Source of the DNA: Propionibacterium sp. oral taxon 192 str. F0372
GTDB lineage: Bacteria; Actinomycetota; Actinomycetes; Propionibacteriales; Propionibacteriaceae
DNA length: 64,000 nt
Assembly: GCF_000413315.1 (NCBI RefSeq)
Contig: NZ_KE340297.1
Location: 623,698 to 687,697 of the forward strand
Reading direction: 5' to 3'
Both the position numbers and the translations under genes were made by a program. Below the pieces are notes generated by a model that was not told the DNA's origin, ran no database searches, and was given only the letters and a program-made list of their open reading frames with translations. Position 1 is the first letter of the stretch, and the number at the start of each line of letters is the position of its first letter. Of the stretch, positions 52,148-61,500 are shown piece after piece.

Positions 52148-53052
52148 TCAAAAGGTCGATGATCTGGTTAGTCGCGGCCATCCTGGTGGGTGCGCTCGCC
52201 GGCCTAGGCTGGTACGTGGCGAAGCACCAGTACACCTCCACGGCCTATCTGCGGTTGGTGCCTGCCGAGGAGCAGTTGGCCGCACGGGCTGCCAGCCCCG
52301 AGCGTTTCCTCCAGACCACCATTCACGCGATGATGGCCGACGAGGTGCTGGGCAACGCGACCACGAAGCTCAATGAACCGGGGTTGACCAACGAGAAGCT
52401 ACGTCAGGCGATCACCATCACCGGTGGAACGCAGAGCGACATCGTCGAGGTGAAGGCCACCGCCGACTCCGATAGCCAGAGCCAGAAGAGGGTGGCTGCG
52501 GTGGTTGATGCCATCTCGAAGGTCCCGGCAAATGAGTTCACTACGAGCCTGCTGTGGATCGATCCGCCAGCCCCGACAATCAGCCCTGCGGTGGCGATCA
52601 TCGGCGGCGCCGCCGGGCTCGGGCTGTTAGTGCTCATCTTCATGCTGGTACGGGCGAGCAACCAACGTCCCCTGCTCGATCCCCGCTACCTCGACCTGAC
52701 ATCCCCACGCACCGACATCTACCCCGAAACCTTGGTTATGGTCGACCGGCGCTACCACGTACTGCGCACCGGCCTGATGAACTGGCTGGGCGCCGAACCA
52801 CCCACCCAAGTCCAGGTCGTGCCACCCCGTCCGTGGATAGCCACCTTGGAAGACGAGCTCGCCCATCCGACCACTTTGTCCGACACGCAGCCACGTCGCC
52901 AGGCCGATACCGCGGTGGTGCTGGCGGTGGTCGGAGCAGCCACCGAAGACGCCATCAACCGGACCGCACGACGTCTGGCATTCCACAACGACCAGGTGAT
53001 CGTGGTGGCGGTTGACCGGCTCGCAAGCTCCCGGGATGCAGGTGAGCAATGA
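52120..53052 (+). CDS. Chain-length determinant (Wzz/YveK-like)
   Basis: 310 aa. Two membrane helices (about 13-33 and 150-175) flank a periplasm-facing domain, the Wzz plan. AGGAAGG lies just before the ATG, confirming the start inside the polymerase gene. The cytosolic tail of about 130 residues ends with a beta-strand/helix unit (TAVVLAVVGAATEDAINRTA) reminiscent of the last part of BY-kinase domains, but no Walker motifs are present, so kinase activity is not expected. Confidence 0.82.
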   Translation: MHFGYAWEVVKRSMIWLVAAILVGALAGLGWYVAKHQYTSTAYLRLVPAEEQLAARAASPERFLQTTIHAMMADEVLGNATTKLNEPGLTNEKLRQAITITGGTQSDIVEVKATADSDSQSQKRVAAVVDAISKVPANEFTTSLLWIDPPAPTISPAVAIIGGAAGLGLLVLIFMLVRASNQRPLLDPRYLDLTSPRTDIYPETLVMVDRRYHVLRTGLMNWLGAEPPTQVQVVPPRPWIATLEDELAHPTTLSDTQPRRQADTAVVLAVVGAATEDAINRTARRLAFHNDQVIVVAVDRLASSRDAGEQ

Positions 53053-53522
53053 AATCCTCACAACCGGATGAACTCAACTTGCTGTTGATCTGCTCCAGCG
53101 GGGGTCATCTCGCCCAACTGATGAGTGTGCGGGATTGGTGGTGCAAGCATCCACGCCACTGGGTGAGCTTCGATCTGCCAGATGTCAGGGCACGACTGGC
53201 CGACGAGAGCGTGACCTGGGCATACCATCCGACGACGCGCAGCATCCCGAATCTGTTGCGCAACACCTTTCTGGCTATCCGGGTAATGCAGCAACGCCGC
53301 CCCGACGTCATCGTGTCTACCGGTGCCGGTGTTGCAGTGCCGTTCTTCCTGGTGGCCCGGCTACTCGGTGTCCCGGCCATCTTCATCGAGGTCATTGATC
53401 GCTTCGACACCCCGACCCTGACCGGTCGGATCTGCCAATGGCTGACCCCTTATATCGGTATCCAACTGCCCGAGCAACGCAAGGTTTATCCTCGGGCCCG
53501 GTTGATCGGACCAATGCTGTGA
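53049..53522 (+). CDS. Alg14/PssD-like glycosyltransferase membrane subunit
   Basis: 157 aa. Matches the PssD/EpsE/Alg14 family: ICSSGGHLAQLMSV at the N-terminus, VIVSTGAGVAVPFFL and FIEVIDRFDTPTLTGR. These proteins anchor a partner that carries the donor-binding domain. The partner follows directly, overlapping by four bases. Confidence 0.9.
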   Translation: MKSSQPDELNLLLICSSGGHLAQLMSVRDWWCKHPRHWVSFDLPDVRARLADESVTWAYHPTTRSIPNLLRNTFLAIRVMQQRRPDVIVSTGAGVAVPFFLVARLLGVPAIFIEVIDRFDTPTLTGRICQWLTPYIGIQLPEQRKVYPRARLIGPML

Positions 53523-54046
53523 GAACCGACATCGTCTGCACCATCGGCACCGACCACCACCAGTTCGGAAGGCTACTCGACTGGCTAGACGACTGGCTGG
53601 AGGCCCACCCACAGTACCGGGCCACCACACTGGTGCAGCATGGCCAGTCGCGGCCCTCACGGCTGGCCCGCAACCAATCTTTCATGCCCTGGGCCGAGTT
53701 GGTCGAGATGATGGCCAACTGTCAGGTAGTCATCACCCATGCTGGTCCAGCCAGCCTCTTCGAGGCCCGGGCAGCAGGGCATCTGCCGATCTGCGTACCG
53801 CGTGATCCTGGTCTAGAGGAGATTGTCGACGCTCACCAGCAGCGCTTCGCCCGACTGCTGGCCCGCGATGAACTGGTCGCGCTGTGCGAGAACCGTGCCG
53901 ATTTCGAGGCGGCCCTGAACCGTTTCGTGACCGACCCCGCAAGCCAGGTTGTGGAGTACGACCAGAATCGGGTCGCCCGGACCGTCGCTAATCTGGACAC
54001 AATCATGGCCGAGTTCGCGGCCAAGCGAACTCGGCGACGCCGATAG
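53519..54046 (+). CDS. Alg13/PssE-like glycosyltransferase catalytic subunit
   Basis: 175 aa from GTG 53519, which overlaps the previous stop. Carries the UDP-sugar binding C-terminal GT28-like fold: VCTIGTDHHQFGRL, VVITHAGPASLFEA and CVPRDPGLEEIVDAHQ. With the upstream gene it forms a two-piece glycosyltransferase. Ends with an Arg-rich tail and a TAG stop, one of few TAG stops in the window. Confidence 0.9.
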   Translation: MRTDIVCTIGTDHHQFGRLLDWLDDWLEAHPQYRATTLVQHGQSRPSRLARNQSFMPWAELVEMMANCQVVITHAGPASLFEARAAGHLPICVPRDPGLEEIVDAHQQRFARLLARDELVALCENRADFEAALNRFVTDPASQVVEYDQNRVARTVANLDTIMAEFAAKRTRRRR

Positions 54047-54057
54047 GGGACAAGCCG

Positions 54058-55095
54058 TTGCCCACTTCCATGGTTCTCCACGTCATCCCCCACGCCAGAG
54101 CTGGCGGCATGCAGCAGGTGGCCACCGACCTCAACTCGGAGTTGCCCGCTTACGGCATTGATTCGGAGCTGATTGACCTGGCGTCGTGGACCGACGGCGA
54201 CGGCCCCCGGATTGTGCGCCAGATTCGCGGCTGGCTACGGCTGATCCGCCGGTTGCGCGACCAGCGACCGGATGCCGTGCTGGCCCATACCGTATTGAAC
54301 GGGCTCTACTCGTTGACCGCCGCCCGACTCGCCGGGGTAAATGATCGCTGGCTGGTCATCCACGGCAGCTACACGGCCATGGGATGGCTGCGAGTGATGA
54401 TGATCAAGCTGCTATGTGCCACCGCGATGACCACCGGCATCATCTGTTGTGGGCACACGGTCAAGGAGAGCTACATGCGGCTGGGCCGTGCGGTGCGGCG
54501 TCGATTGCACGTCGTCCAGAATGGAGCCCGCCTGCCCGTCCACGATGCCTCGCGGCCCCCGGCAGATTTCAGCGCCGAGCCCGGCTTGGCACTGGTGATC
54601 GCCTGTCGGCTGGTTCATGAGAAGGGTGTTGACACAGCCATCCGCGCCTGTGCCCAGGCCAGCTCCCGAGTACATCTGACGATTTGCGGAGATGGGCCAC
54701 AGCGAGAAGAGCTGGAGGCTTTGGCCCAGGAAATCGACGCTCCCGTGGAGTTCGCCGGAAACATCGACCGGACCGCGTTGGCTGAACGCTTCTCGGCGGC
54801 CGAAGCCTTCCTGCTCCCCTCCGAGTACGAGGGGCTGCCCCTGGTGCTCATCGAAGCGGCAGCGGCCGGGCTGGCCGTGGTGGCCAGCGACATCCCCGCC
54901 AATCGCGAGGTGATGGGGCCTGCCGCCATCTACTGCCCAGTCGGGGACATCGAGGAATTCACCCAGGCCATCGACCTGCTGGCGACCGATGTACAGCACC
55001 GCTGCAGATTGCAGAGCGATGGGCGCGAGCGTGTCGATCAGTTCACGGTGGACCGGATGGTGGCCGACTACGCCGCCCTGTTACGACGAGGTTGA
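54058..55095 (+). CDS. Family 4 glycosyltransferase
   Basis: 345 aa. GT-B fold: LHVIPHARAGGMQQVATDL at the N-terminus, VIACRLVHEKGVDTAIRA donor-site loop and the E-x7-E motif in PSEYEGLPLVLIEAAAAG. AGGGGAC precedes the TTG at 54058; an ATG at 54070 is the alternative start. Last gene of this plus-strand operon, convergent with the broken GT39-type gene. Confidence 0.9.
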   Translation: MPTSMVLHVIPHARAGGMQQVATDLNSELPAYGIDSELIDLASWTDGDGPRIVRQIRGWLRLIRRLRDQRPDAVLAHTVLNGLYSLTAARLAGVNDRWLVIHGSYTAMGWLRVMMIKLLCATAMTTGIICCGHTVKESYMRLGRAVRRRLHVVQNGARLPVHDASRPPADFSAEPGLALVIACRLVHEKGVDTAIRACAQASSRVHLTICGDGPQREELEALAQEIDAPVEFAGNIDRTALAERFSAAEAFLLPSEYEGLPLVLIEAAAAGLAVVASDIPANREVMGPAAIYCPVGDIEEFTQAIDLLATDVQHRCRLQSDGRERVDQFTVDRMVADYAALLRRG

Positions 55096-55138
55096 GCCAG
55101 CGTCTTCCCGTCGCGGTTCGTGTCGCACGAGCACCGGC

Positions 55139-56692
55139 TCACTTGTCGTATGCACAGCCATGGTCGAGCCCATCGCCGTCCTCGGCCACCAGCCGTCCGG
55201 GTCGGCGTTGCAGTTCCACACCCTGCCATTGCCAGGTTTGCCCAGGCTTGGCCAAGGTTTCGTCCAAGAAGGCGTTCAATGTCTCAGCCGGGGCGTTCTC
55301 CCACTGCCGGTAGAGAACCACGAAGGTGTCCCCGCCGGGTTCGGCCCTGGCTGTCGCCTTGAGGGTGTCGAAGGCATGCACGTTGCGCATGTTGATGGTG
55401 TTATCCGGGCATTCCGCCAACCCGTAGACCAGCATCGGCACCACGGCGTTGTCATTGGCGATCAACAACACATCGCCGGGGTCCATCTGCTCGGCAAGTA
55501 CCGAGGGCAACTGGGTGATGTCCTCGCGAGCGTATTTGGGATCGGCGAAATAGCTGATTGTCGAGACCACGTACACCGCGACGAGCAGCAGGCTGCTCAC
55601 CAAGGGAATCACGTGGCGGCGTCCCGCATTCGCCCAGATGAACCCGATCAGCAGGCCATAGACCGGCCAAGTGGTGATCACATAGCGCAAGTGCATGAGC
55701 ACATGGCTTTGGAAGACGCTGACTATCAGCATGAGATTCGGCACAACGAGCAGGACCAACAGCCACCACCACACTGTGGTTTCGACCTTCCTTCGCAACA
55801 ACCAGAGTGATACCAGCCCGCCGACTAGTGCGGAAACAATCAGTGCGAGTCCCGGTAGATTGGCAGCCATGGCCGCTTTGGCACCCAGTGATCCAACCTC
55901 CCCGGTGGTCGGGCCGAGGGAGAGCCCGGCGACCATCGCCATGGTGTTGAAGATCAGTCGTGGGATGGGGTTGCCAGGCAGGGTATTATCCACCAGCCCT
56001 GCCAGTCCCTTGGACGTCTCGATGGCAAAGGGAAGATAGCTCAACCCTGCCACCAAATGCACCCCTGCCTAGGCCCAGAGCGGCCATTCGGTGATCCGCA
56101 ACTGCCACAGCATCAACAAACCGGCAGCGACCATCAAGTAGAGGGCGGCCAGGTGCAACCAGATCATGCCGACTGCGACGAAGGCAATCCCGACGAATCG
56201 CCACAGGCTGGGGCCCTTCCTCGCCAGATCCCAGTTGAGAATGATGTAACAGACCCCCAGCAACAGCAGCAGGGAGTAACCGCGGGCCTCTTGGGAGTAC
56301 CGCAGCACCAAGGGCGATCCGGCGGTCGCGAGGGCGACGGCCACGACCACGCGATCATTGCCCAGCATCCGCTTGGCCAGCAGGGCCATGGCCGGAATGG
56401 TCAGCACACCGGCCGTCATGGCGAACAACCGCATGGTGAATTCCGAAGAATTCCCAGTGACCGCGGAAGCCAAGGCGGCGAGGAGATAGTATCCCGGCGA
56501 GATGTGGTCGCACGTTGCCGCAGCCGACACCCCCTCGGCCAGTATCTGCTGGGAGCACTGAGCGGTGTACGACTCGTCCAGCCACAGTGGTGTGGTTCCC
56601 AACCCGATGATCCGCAGCACGCCACCAAAAACGGTGATCACCGCCAGCCACGGCCACGTTCGTTTCATGTCAACACGCTGCTGTGCATCCAC
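55139..56692 (-). pseudogene. GT39/ArnT-like membrane glycosyltransferase split by an amber codon
   Basis: Two ORFs in the same frame (56692 to 56069, and 56062 to 55139) are separated only by a TAG at 56069-56071. Together they encode about 517 codons with ten or more helices. The N-terminal loop has PLWLDESYTA, the Asp-Glu catalytic motif of lipid-linked-sugar glycosyltransferases, followed by RLFAMTAGVLTIPAM. The second half carries the remaining helices and a soluble C-terminal domain. The start GTG 56692 is chosen because TAGTGT lies seven bases upstream. A nonsense mutation or stop readthrough would explain the structure. Confidence 0.8.
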
Positions 56693-56870
56693 GGGACACA
56701 CACTACTGGTAGATCTGCAGCCCCGGCGGGCGAGGACACTCGGGAGAGAATCTGACATTCCCGGAGCATTGGAAGTGTGTCGCTATCGTGCCGTCCGCAC
56801 CCGATGAGCGAGGCCGCCGAACGAGAGTAGTTCCAGCTGCGTGGTCTTCCCGGGGCTACATGATGCGGCA

Positions 56871-58334
56871 TCAGGCCGGGGGAATCTCACCGGCTCCGTA
56901 TTGGGCCCGCATGTCCGGCGACAGGTGGTCCATGAAGTCATTGCGTCCGATCTTGAACACGATCGTGACGCCCATCACCACGAACATCGCGAAGCAGTAG
57001 ATGACCATCGGCATAACCTCAGTGCCCACCAGTGGCGCACCGGAATCCTTGGCGAAACCGAGCGTATAGATCATCGCCGGGGACCACGGCAGGCTGTAGG
57101 CCAGCACATTCGACTGAGCATCCATCAAGTTAGCCGAACGGTAAGGCGAAATACCGTATTTTCGCGACATCGGTTTCGCGAACGACGCCCCGACGGTCAG
57201 AATCGCTGGCGCATTCAGTCCCATGATCCCGGACAGGACGATGACCATGGCCGATATGGTGGCTTCGGCTCCCGAAGCTGTCCTGGCCACCTTGCCCAGT
57301 CCATTCAGTATCAGTAGATCACCCTCGCCGCGTTGCATCACGCTGATCGATCCAAAAAGCAGCAGGGCCAGCATGATGACCTGGATCATGCTCACCAGAC
57401 CGTCGTACAGCACCCCGCCCACGACGCGGTCCAAGCCCTCCCCGCTCACCGAGATCACCGCTGGCAGCGTTGATACGGAGTCGATATGGACGAAATCGAT
57501 CAGCCCGGCAGGTATGGCGAAGACGAATCCGACGATGATGCCAACCGAGGTGGCGATGATGATGTCCCCCTTCTTCACCGCAACCCATATGGTGATGATC
57601 ACCGGAACCAGCATGATCAAGGTCATCGGATTGTACTGAGCCGATGGGGCCACCGCGCTGGCATCGACCCCTTTCACGATGCTGAGGATGACGAACACCG
57701 GAATGGTAATGGCCAGAGCGGCCACACAGTACTTGAGGCGTGATCGAACGACCCCCGGCACGTCGACCCCCTGGGTGGTTGCCGAACAGATGGTGGTGTC
57801 GGAGATCGGGGCCAAGTTGTCACCGAAGGCAGCCCCCGAGATGATCGCACCGGCCAGCAGCGGGTGGTTGCAGCCGAGTGCGACGCCCGCTGGATAGAGC
57901 ACCCCCATACCTGCGGCGATGGTACCAAATCCGGTGCCCGATGCCGTGGCGAAGACCGCAGATGCCAGGAAGGTGATCACCAGGAACAGGGTGGGACCAA
58001 CACCCACTCCCGACGCGACACCGGCAATTCCGGAAGCCAGGCCGGATTCTCGCAGCACCCGGGAGAAGACCCCCGCGAAAATCCAGCACACGACCGGGAT
58101 CAGACATTCTTTTCTCGCCATTCCCGAGATGACGACCTCCGAATAGTGCTTTTTATCCTTCGCCAAGAAAAAGGGCACCAAAATCGCCACGAAAGCCGGC
58201 ACCCACAACGCCCCGTCTGAGATCGAGCGCCACACGAATGTCGTCAGAAAAATCAGGGCGATGAAAACACCGAAGGGCAGTAACGACATCGCCCTACCCC
58301 CATGGAATTCGAGTCTTCGCGCGCCATCATCCAT
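56871..58334 (-). CDS. Na+/H+ antiporter, NhaC family
   Basis: 487 aa with about twelve membrane helices. NhaC-type landmarks include ATASGTGFGTIAAGMGVLYP, GAIISGAAFGDNLAPISDTT and the late helix GLNAPAILTVGASFAKP. It exchanges sodium (or an organic acid) for protons. AGGGAG lies eight bases before ATG 58334; a longer frame to 58442 was rejected. Its neighbour is the activase/dehydratase fusion, so it might carry a hydroxy acid rather than sodium; that is speculation. Confidence 0.88.
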   Translation of the reverse strand: MDDGARRLEFHGGRAMSLLPFGVFIALIFLTTFVWRSISDGALWVPAFVAILVPFFLAKDKKHYSEVVISGMARKECLIPVVCWIFAGVFSRVLRESGLASGIAGVASGVGVGPTLFLVITFLASAVFATASGTGFGTIAAGMGVLYPAGVALGCNHPLLAGAIISGAAFGDNLAPISDTTICSATTQGVDVPGVVRSRLKYCVAALAITIPVFVILSIVKGVDASAVAPSAQYNPMTLIMLVPVIITIWVAVKKGDIIIATSVGIIVGFVFAIPAGLIDFVHIDSVSTLPAVISVSGEGLDRVVGGVLYDGLVSMIQVIMLALLLFGSISVMQRGEGDLLILNGLGKVARTASGAEATISAMVIVLSGIMGLNAPAILTVGASFAKPMSRKYGISPYRSANLMDAQSNVLAYSLPWSPAMIYTLGFAKDSGAPLVGTEVMPMVIYCFAMFVVMGVTIVFKIGRNDFMDHLSPDMRAQYGAGEIPPA

Positions 58335-58549
58335 TTCAATCTCTCCCTTTAAAACCGCGACGGTCACCATTGACCGCCGATCAGGCACAGTGACAGAAGG
58401 CACATATCTGATCCGCATCAGGAGATCCCGGCAACCGAGCACCTTCCGTTTGCCGTCAATCTATCGGATACAGCACTGTATCGCAGCGGATTCAAAGTCC
58501 TCTCACCGCTGGGGAGACGCCCGTGACCGCACCGGTCACGGGGACATCC

Positions 58550-61500
58550 TCAGTGGCTGTTGCCACAGCCTCCCCCACAGCAGCCCCTGGACCCTGCAGG
58601 GTTCGCACCGGCTCCCACCGGGGTCAGCGGCAGCATCTTCGGGCTGCCGGGCCCGGAGGGTACCCCGAACTGGTCGGCATCGCTCCAATCTGCCAGCTGT
58701 CCAGATGTCCCGGCCATCTTGTGGGCGGTGGCCACCATCAACTTGATCCGGTTGAGCTGGTTCACCTCAGAAGCGCCCGGGTCGTAGTCGATGGAGACGA
58801 TATTTGCCTCCGGGTGTTGGCGACGGATCTCCGCGAACATACCGCGCCCCACCACGTGGTTGGGCAGGCAGGCAAAAGGCTGGGCACAGATGATGTTCGG
58901 GGTGCCGTGCTCGATAAGTTCGATCATCTCGCCGGTGAGCAGCCATCCCTCACCAGCCTGAGTACCAAGGGAGATCACGTCTTGGGCCTTGGCTGCCAAG
59001 GCATCGATCTTCTCCGGCACATCGAATTTGGCGTTGGTGGCCGCCAACGCCTTGCGCATCGGGCGCTCGAACTGCTCAATGAGCCAGATCAGCGACTTCT
59101 GGGTGAGCCGACTCTTCGTGGTGCCCAGCCCGAAGGTGTCGTGCCTGTAGTCGGCGGTGTACATGCCTTGCAGGAAGAAGGCCATGAGACCGGGCAGCAC
59201 TGCCTCGCATCCTTCCTCCTCGATCACCCGCACCGCATCATTGTTGGCATCGGGTTGGAATTTCACCAAGATCTCCCCGACCACTCCGACCCGCGGGCGA
59301 CGCGGCACGTCGAGCAGGTCAAGGCCACCGAACTCCTTGACGATCTGCTTGATCATCCATGTGTAGCCAACACGACGGTTCAGCGTCGGAGAGAATCCGC
59401 CATTGCTGAAGAATTCCCGGGTGATGGCATCCCACCGGGCATACAACTCCATCGCGGAGCCCTCCACCCGCTCATAGGGGCGCACCCGCAATAGCACGTT
59501 CTGCAGCAGGTCACCGAGCACCAGCCCTTGGATACAGCGCACCACCAGCCCTGGGGTGATCCGGAACCCGGGATTGGATTCCAGTCCCTGGGCCGAGACT
59601 GCGAGCACTGGTACTTGCGGGTATCCGGCATCTTTCAAGGCTTTTCTCAGCTGGCCGACGTAATTCGTCGCCCGACACATGCCGCCAGTCTGGGTAATCG
59701 CGACGGTGGAGGCATCCGGATCGGCCTCCCCCGACAGGAACTTGTTGAGCAACTGGCCGATCACCATGATCGCCGGATAGCAGGAGTCATTGTTGACGTA
59801 TTTCAGCCCCACCTCCACGTCGGCAGCCGAGGCATGTTCCAGCACCTCGACATTCATCCCCGATGCCCGGAAGATCGGTTCCAGCATCCTGAAATGGATG
59901 GGCGCCATCTGCGGGGCGTAGACGGTGTGGGTCTTGCGTTCGGCAAGACCGAACACCGGGTTATCGCCGGTGGTGTCGATCTCGGCAGCAGGGGCCCGGA
60001 CCGGGTGTTCTGCCGTGGCGGCTTGCAGCGAGCGCAGGCGGATTCTCGCGGCCCCCAGGTTGGATATCTCGTCGATCTTGAGCACTGTATACACATCGCC
60101 CACCCGTTCCAAGATCTCCTGGACCTGGTCGGTGGTGATGGCATCGACCCCGCATCCGAAGGAGTTCAGTTGCACCAGGTTCATGTCGGGTTCGGTTCCC
60201 ACCTGAGCAGCTGCCTCGTAGAGCCTGGTGTGGTAGACCCATTGGTCGCGCACGCGCAGCGCCTTGCGGTCCAATTTCGAATGAGTCATGCCCGAGGTCA
60301 GCGCATCCTCCGAGAGCACCACGCAACCCAGGGTCGTGATCATCTCCGGAATGCCGTGGTTAATTTCCGGGTCAATGTGGTACGGCCTACCAGCCAGCAC
60401 GATGCCACGCATGTGGTGCTCGCGCATGTACTGCACAGCGCGGTCGCCCTCGGCCTTGATGTCGGCGCGCACCTTGTCGAGTTCCTCATAGCCAGCCTTC
60501 ACCGCGGCCTTCGTCTCGGGGAGGCTCACATTCCAGTCGGCGAAGATCTCCACTAGGCGCTCGGCCAGCTTGCCTGGATTGTCCAAAGACACGAAGGGAT
60601 CCAGGAACCGTATCCCGGGATCGGTGCGCAGCCGCTCGACGTTCTTGGCCAGCACCTGCGGGTAGAAAGCGACAATTGGGCAGTTGAAATTATTATCGGC
60701 GTTGTCGAATTCCCGGCGCTCATAGTTCACACACGGCATGAAGATCGTCTTGATACCCTTATCGAGTAACCATTCGATGTGCCCGTGGGCAATCTTGGCG
60801 GGGTAACAGACATTCTCGGATGCGATCGATTCCATGCCATTCTCGAACAATTCATGGTTCGAGCGCCCGGAGATGACGACCTTGAAACCCAGCGATGTGA
60901 GCACCGTGAACCACAGCGGGTAATCCTCGTACATGCCCAAGGCGCGCGGGATACCAATCTCCCCGCGGGTGGCCTTTTCATCGGTAAGGCGACGGTAGCC
61001 GAATACCCGCTTGTATTTGTAATCGTAGAGATTCGGAATTTCCGACTTCTTGGGTTTGGCCTCCAGCGAGGCACCACGTTCACAGCGGTTCCCGGAAACA
61101 TGCCGGGAACCGTCGTCGAAATTGGTGATGGTCAGCTTGCAGTGGTTCTGGCACAGTCGACACACCCGCTGAGAACTGGTCACCTCGAAGGCTTCCAGGT
61201 TCCGTGACATCATCGCCGAGACCTGGGAAGGATCATCAGTGTGCTGCTGGGCGGTCAGCGCCGCCCCGTAGGCACCCATCAGTCCGGAGATGTTGGGGCG
61301 GATCACCTTCACCCCGGTCTGGAGTTCAAAAGCGCGTAACACCGCATTGTTGAGGAAGGTGCCCCCCTGGACCACGACCTTGTCGCCCAGTTCACTGGCG
61401 TCGCGCAGTTTCATCACCTTGTACAAAGCATTCCGCACCACCGAATAGGACAGCCCGGCCGAAATATCGGCCATCGATGCGCCTTCTTTCTGGGCCTGCT

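Noticed and set aside
58523-59494. 323-codon plus-strand ORF at the end of the activase gene
   Set aside because: Antisense shadow of the activase/dehydratase fusion.
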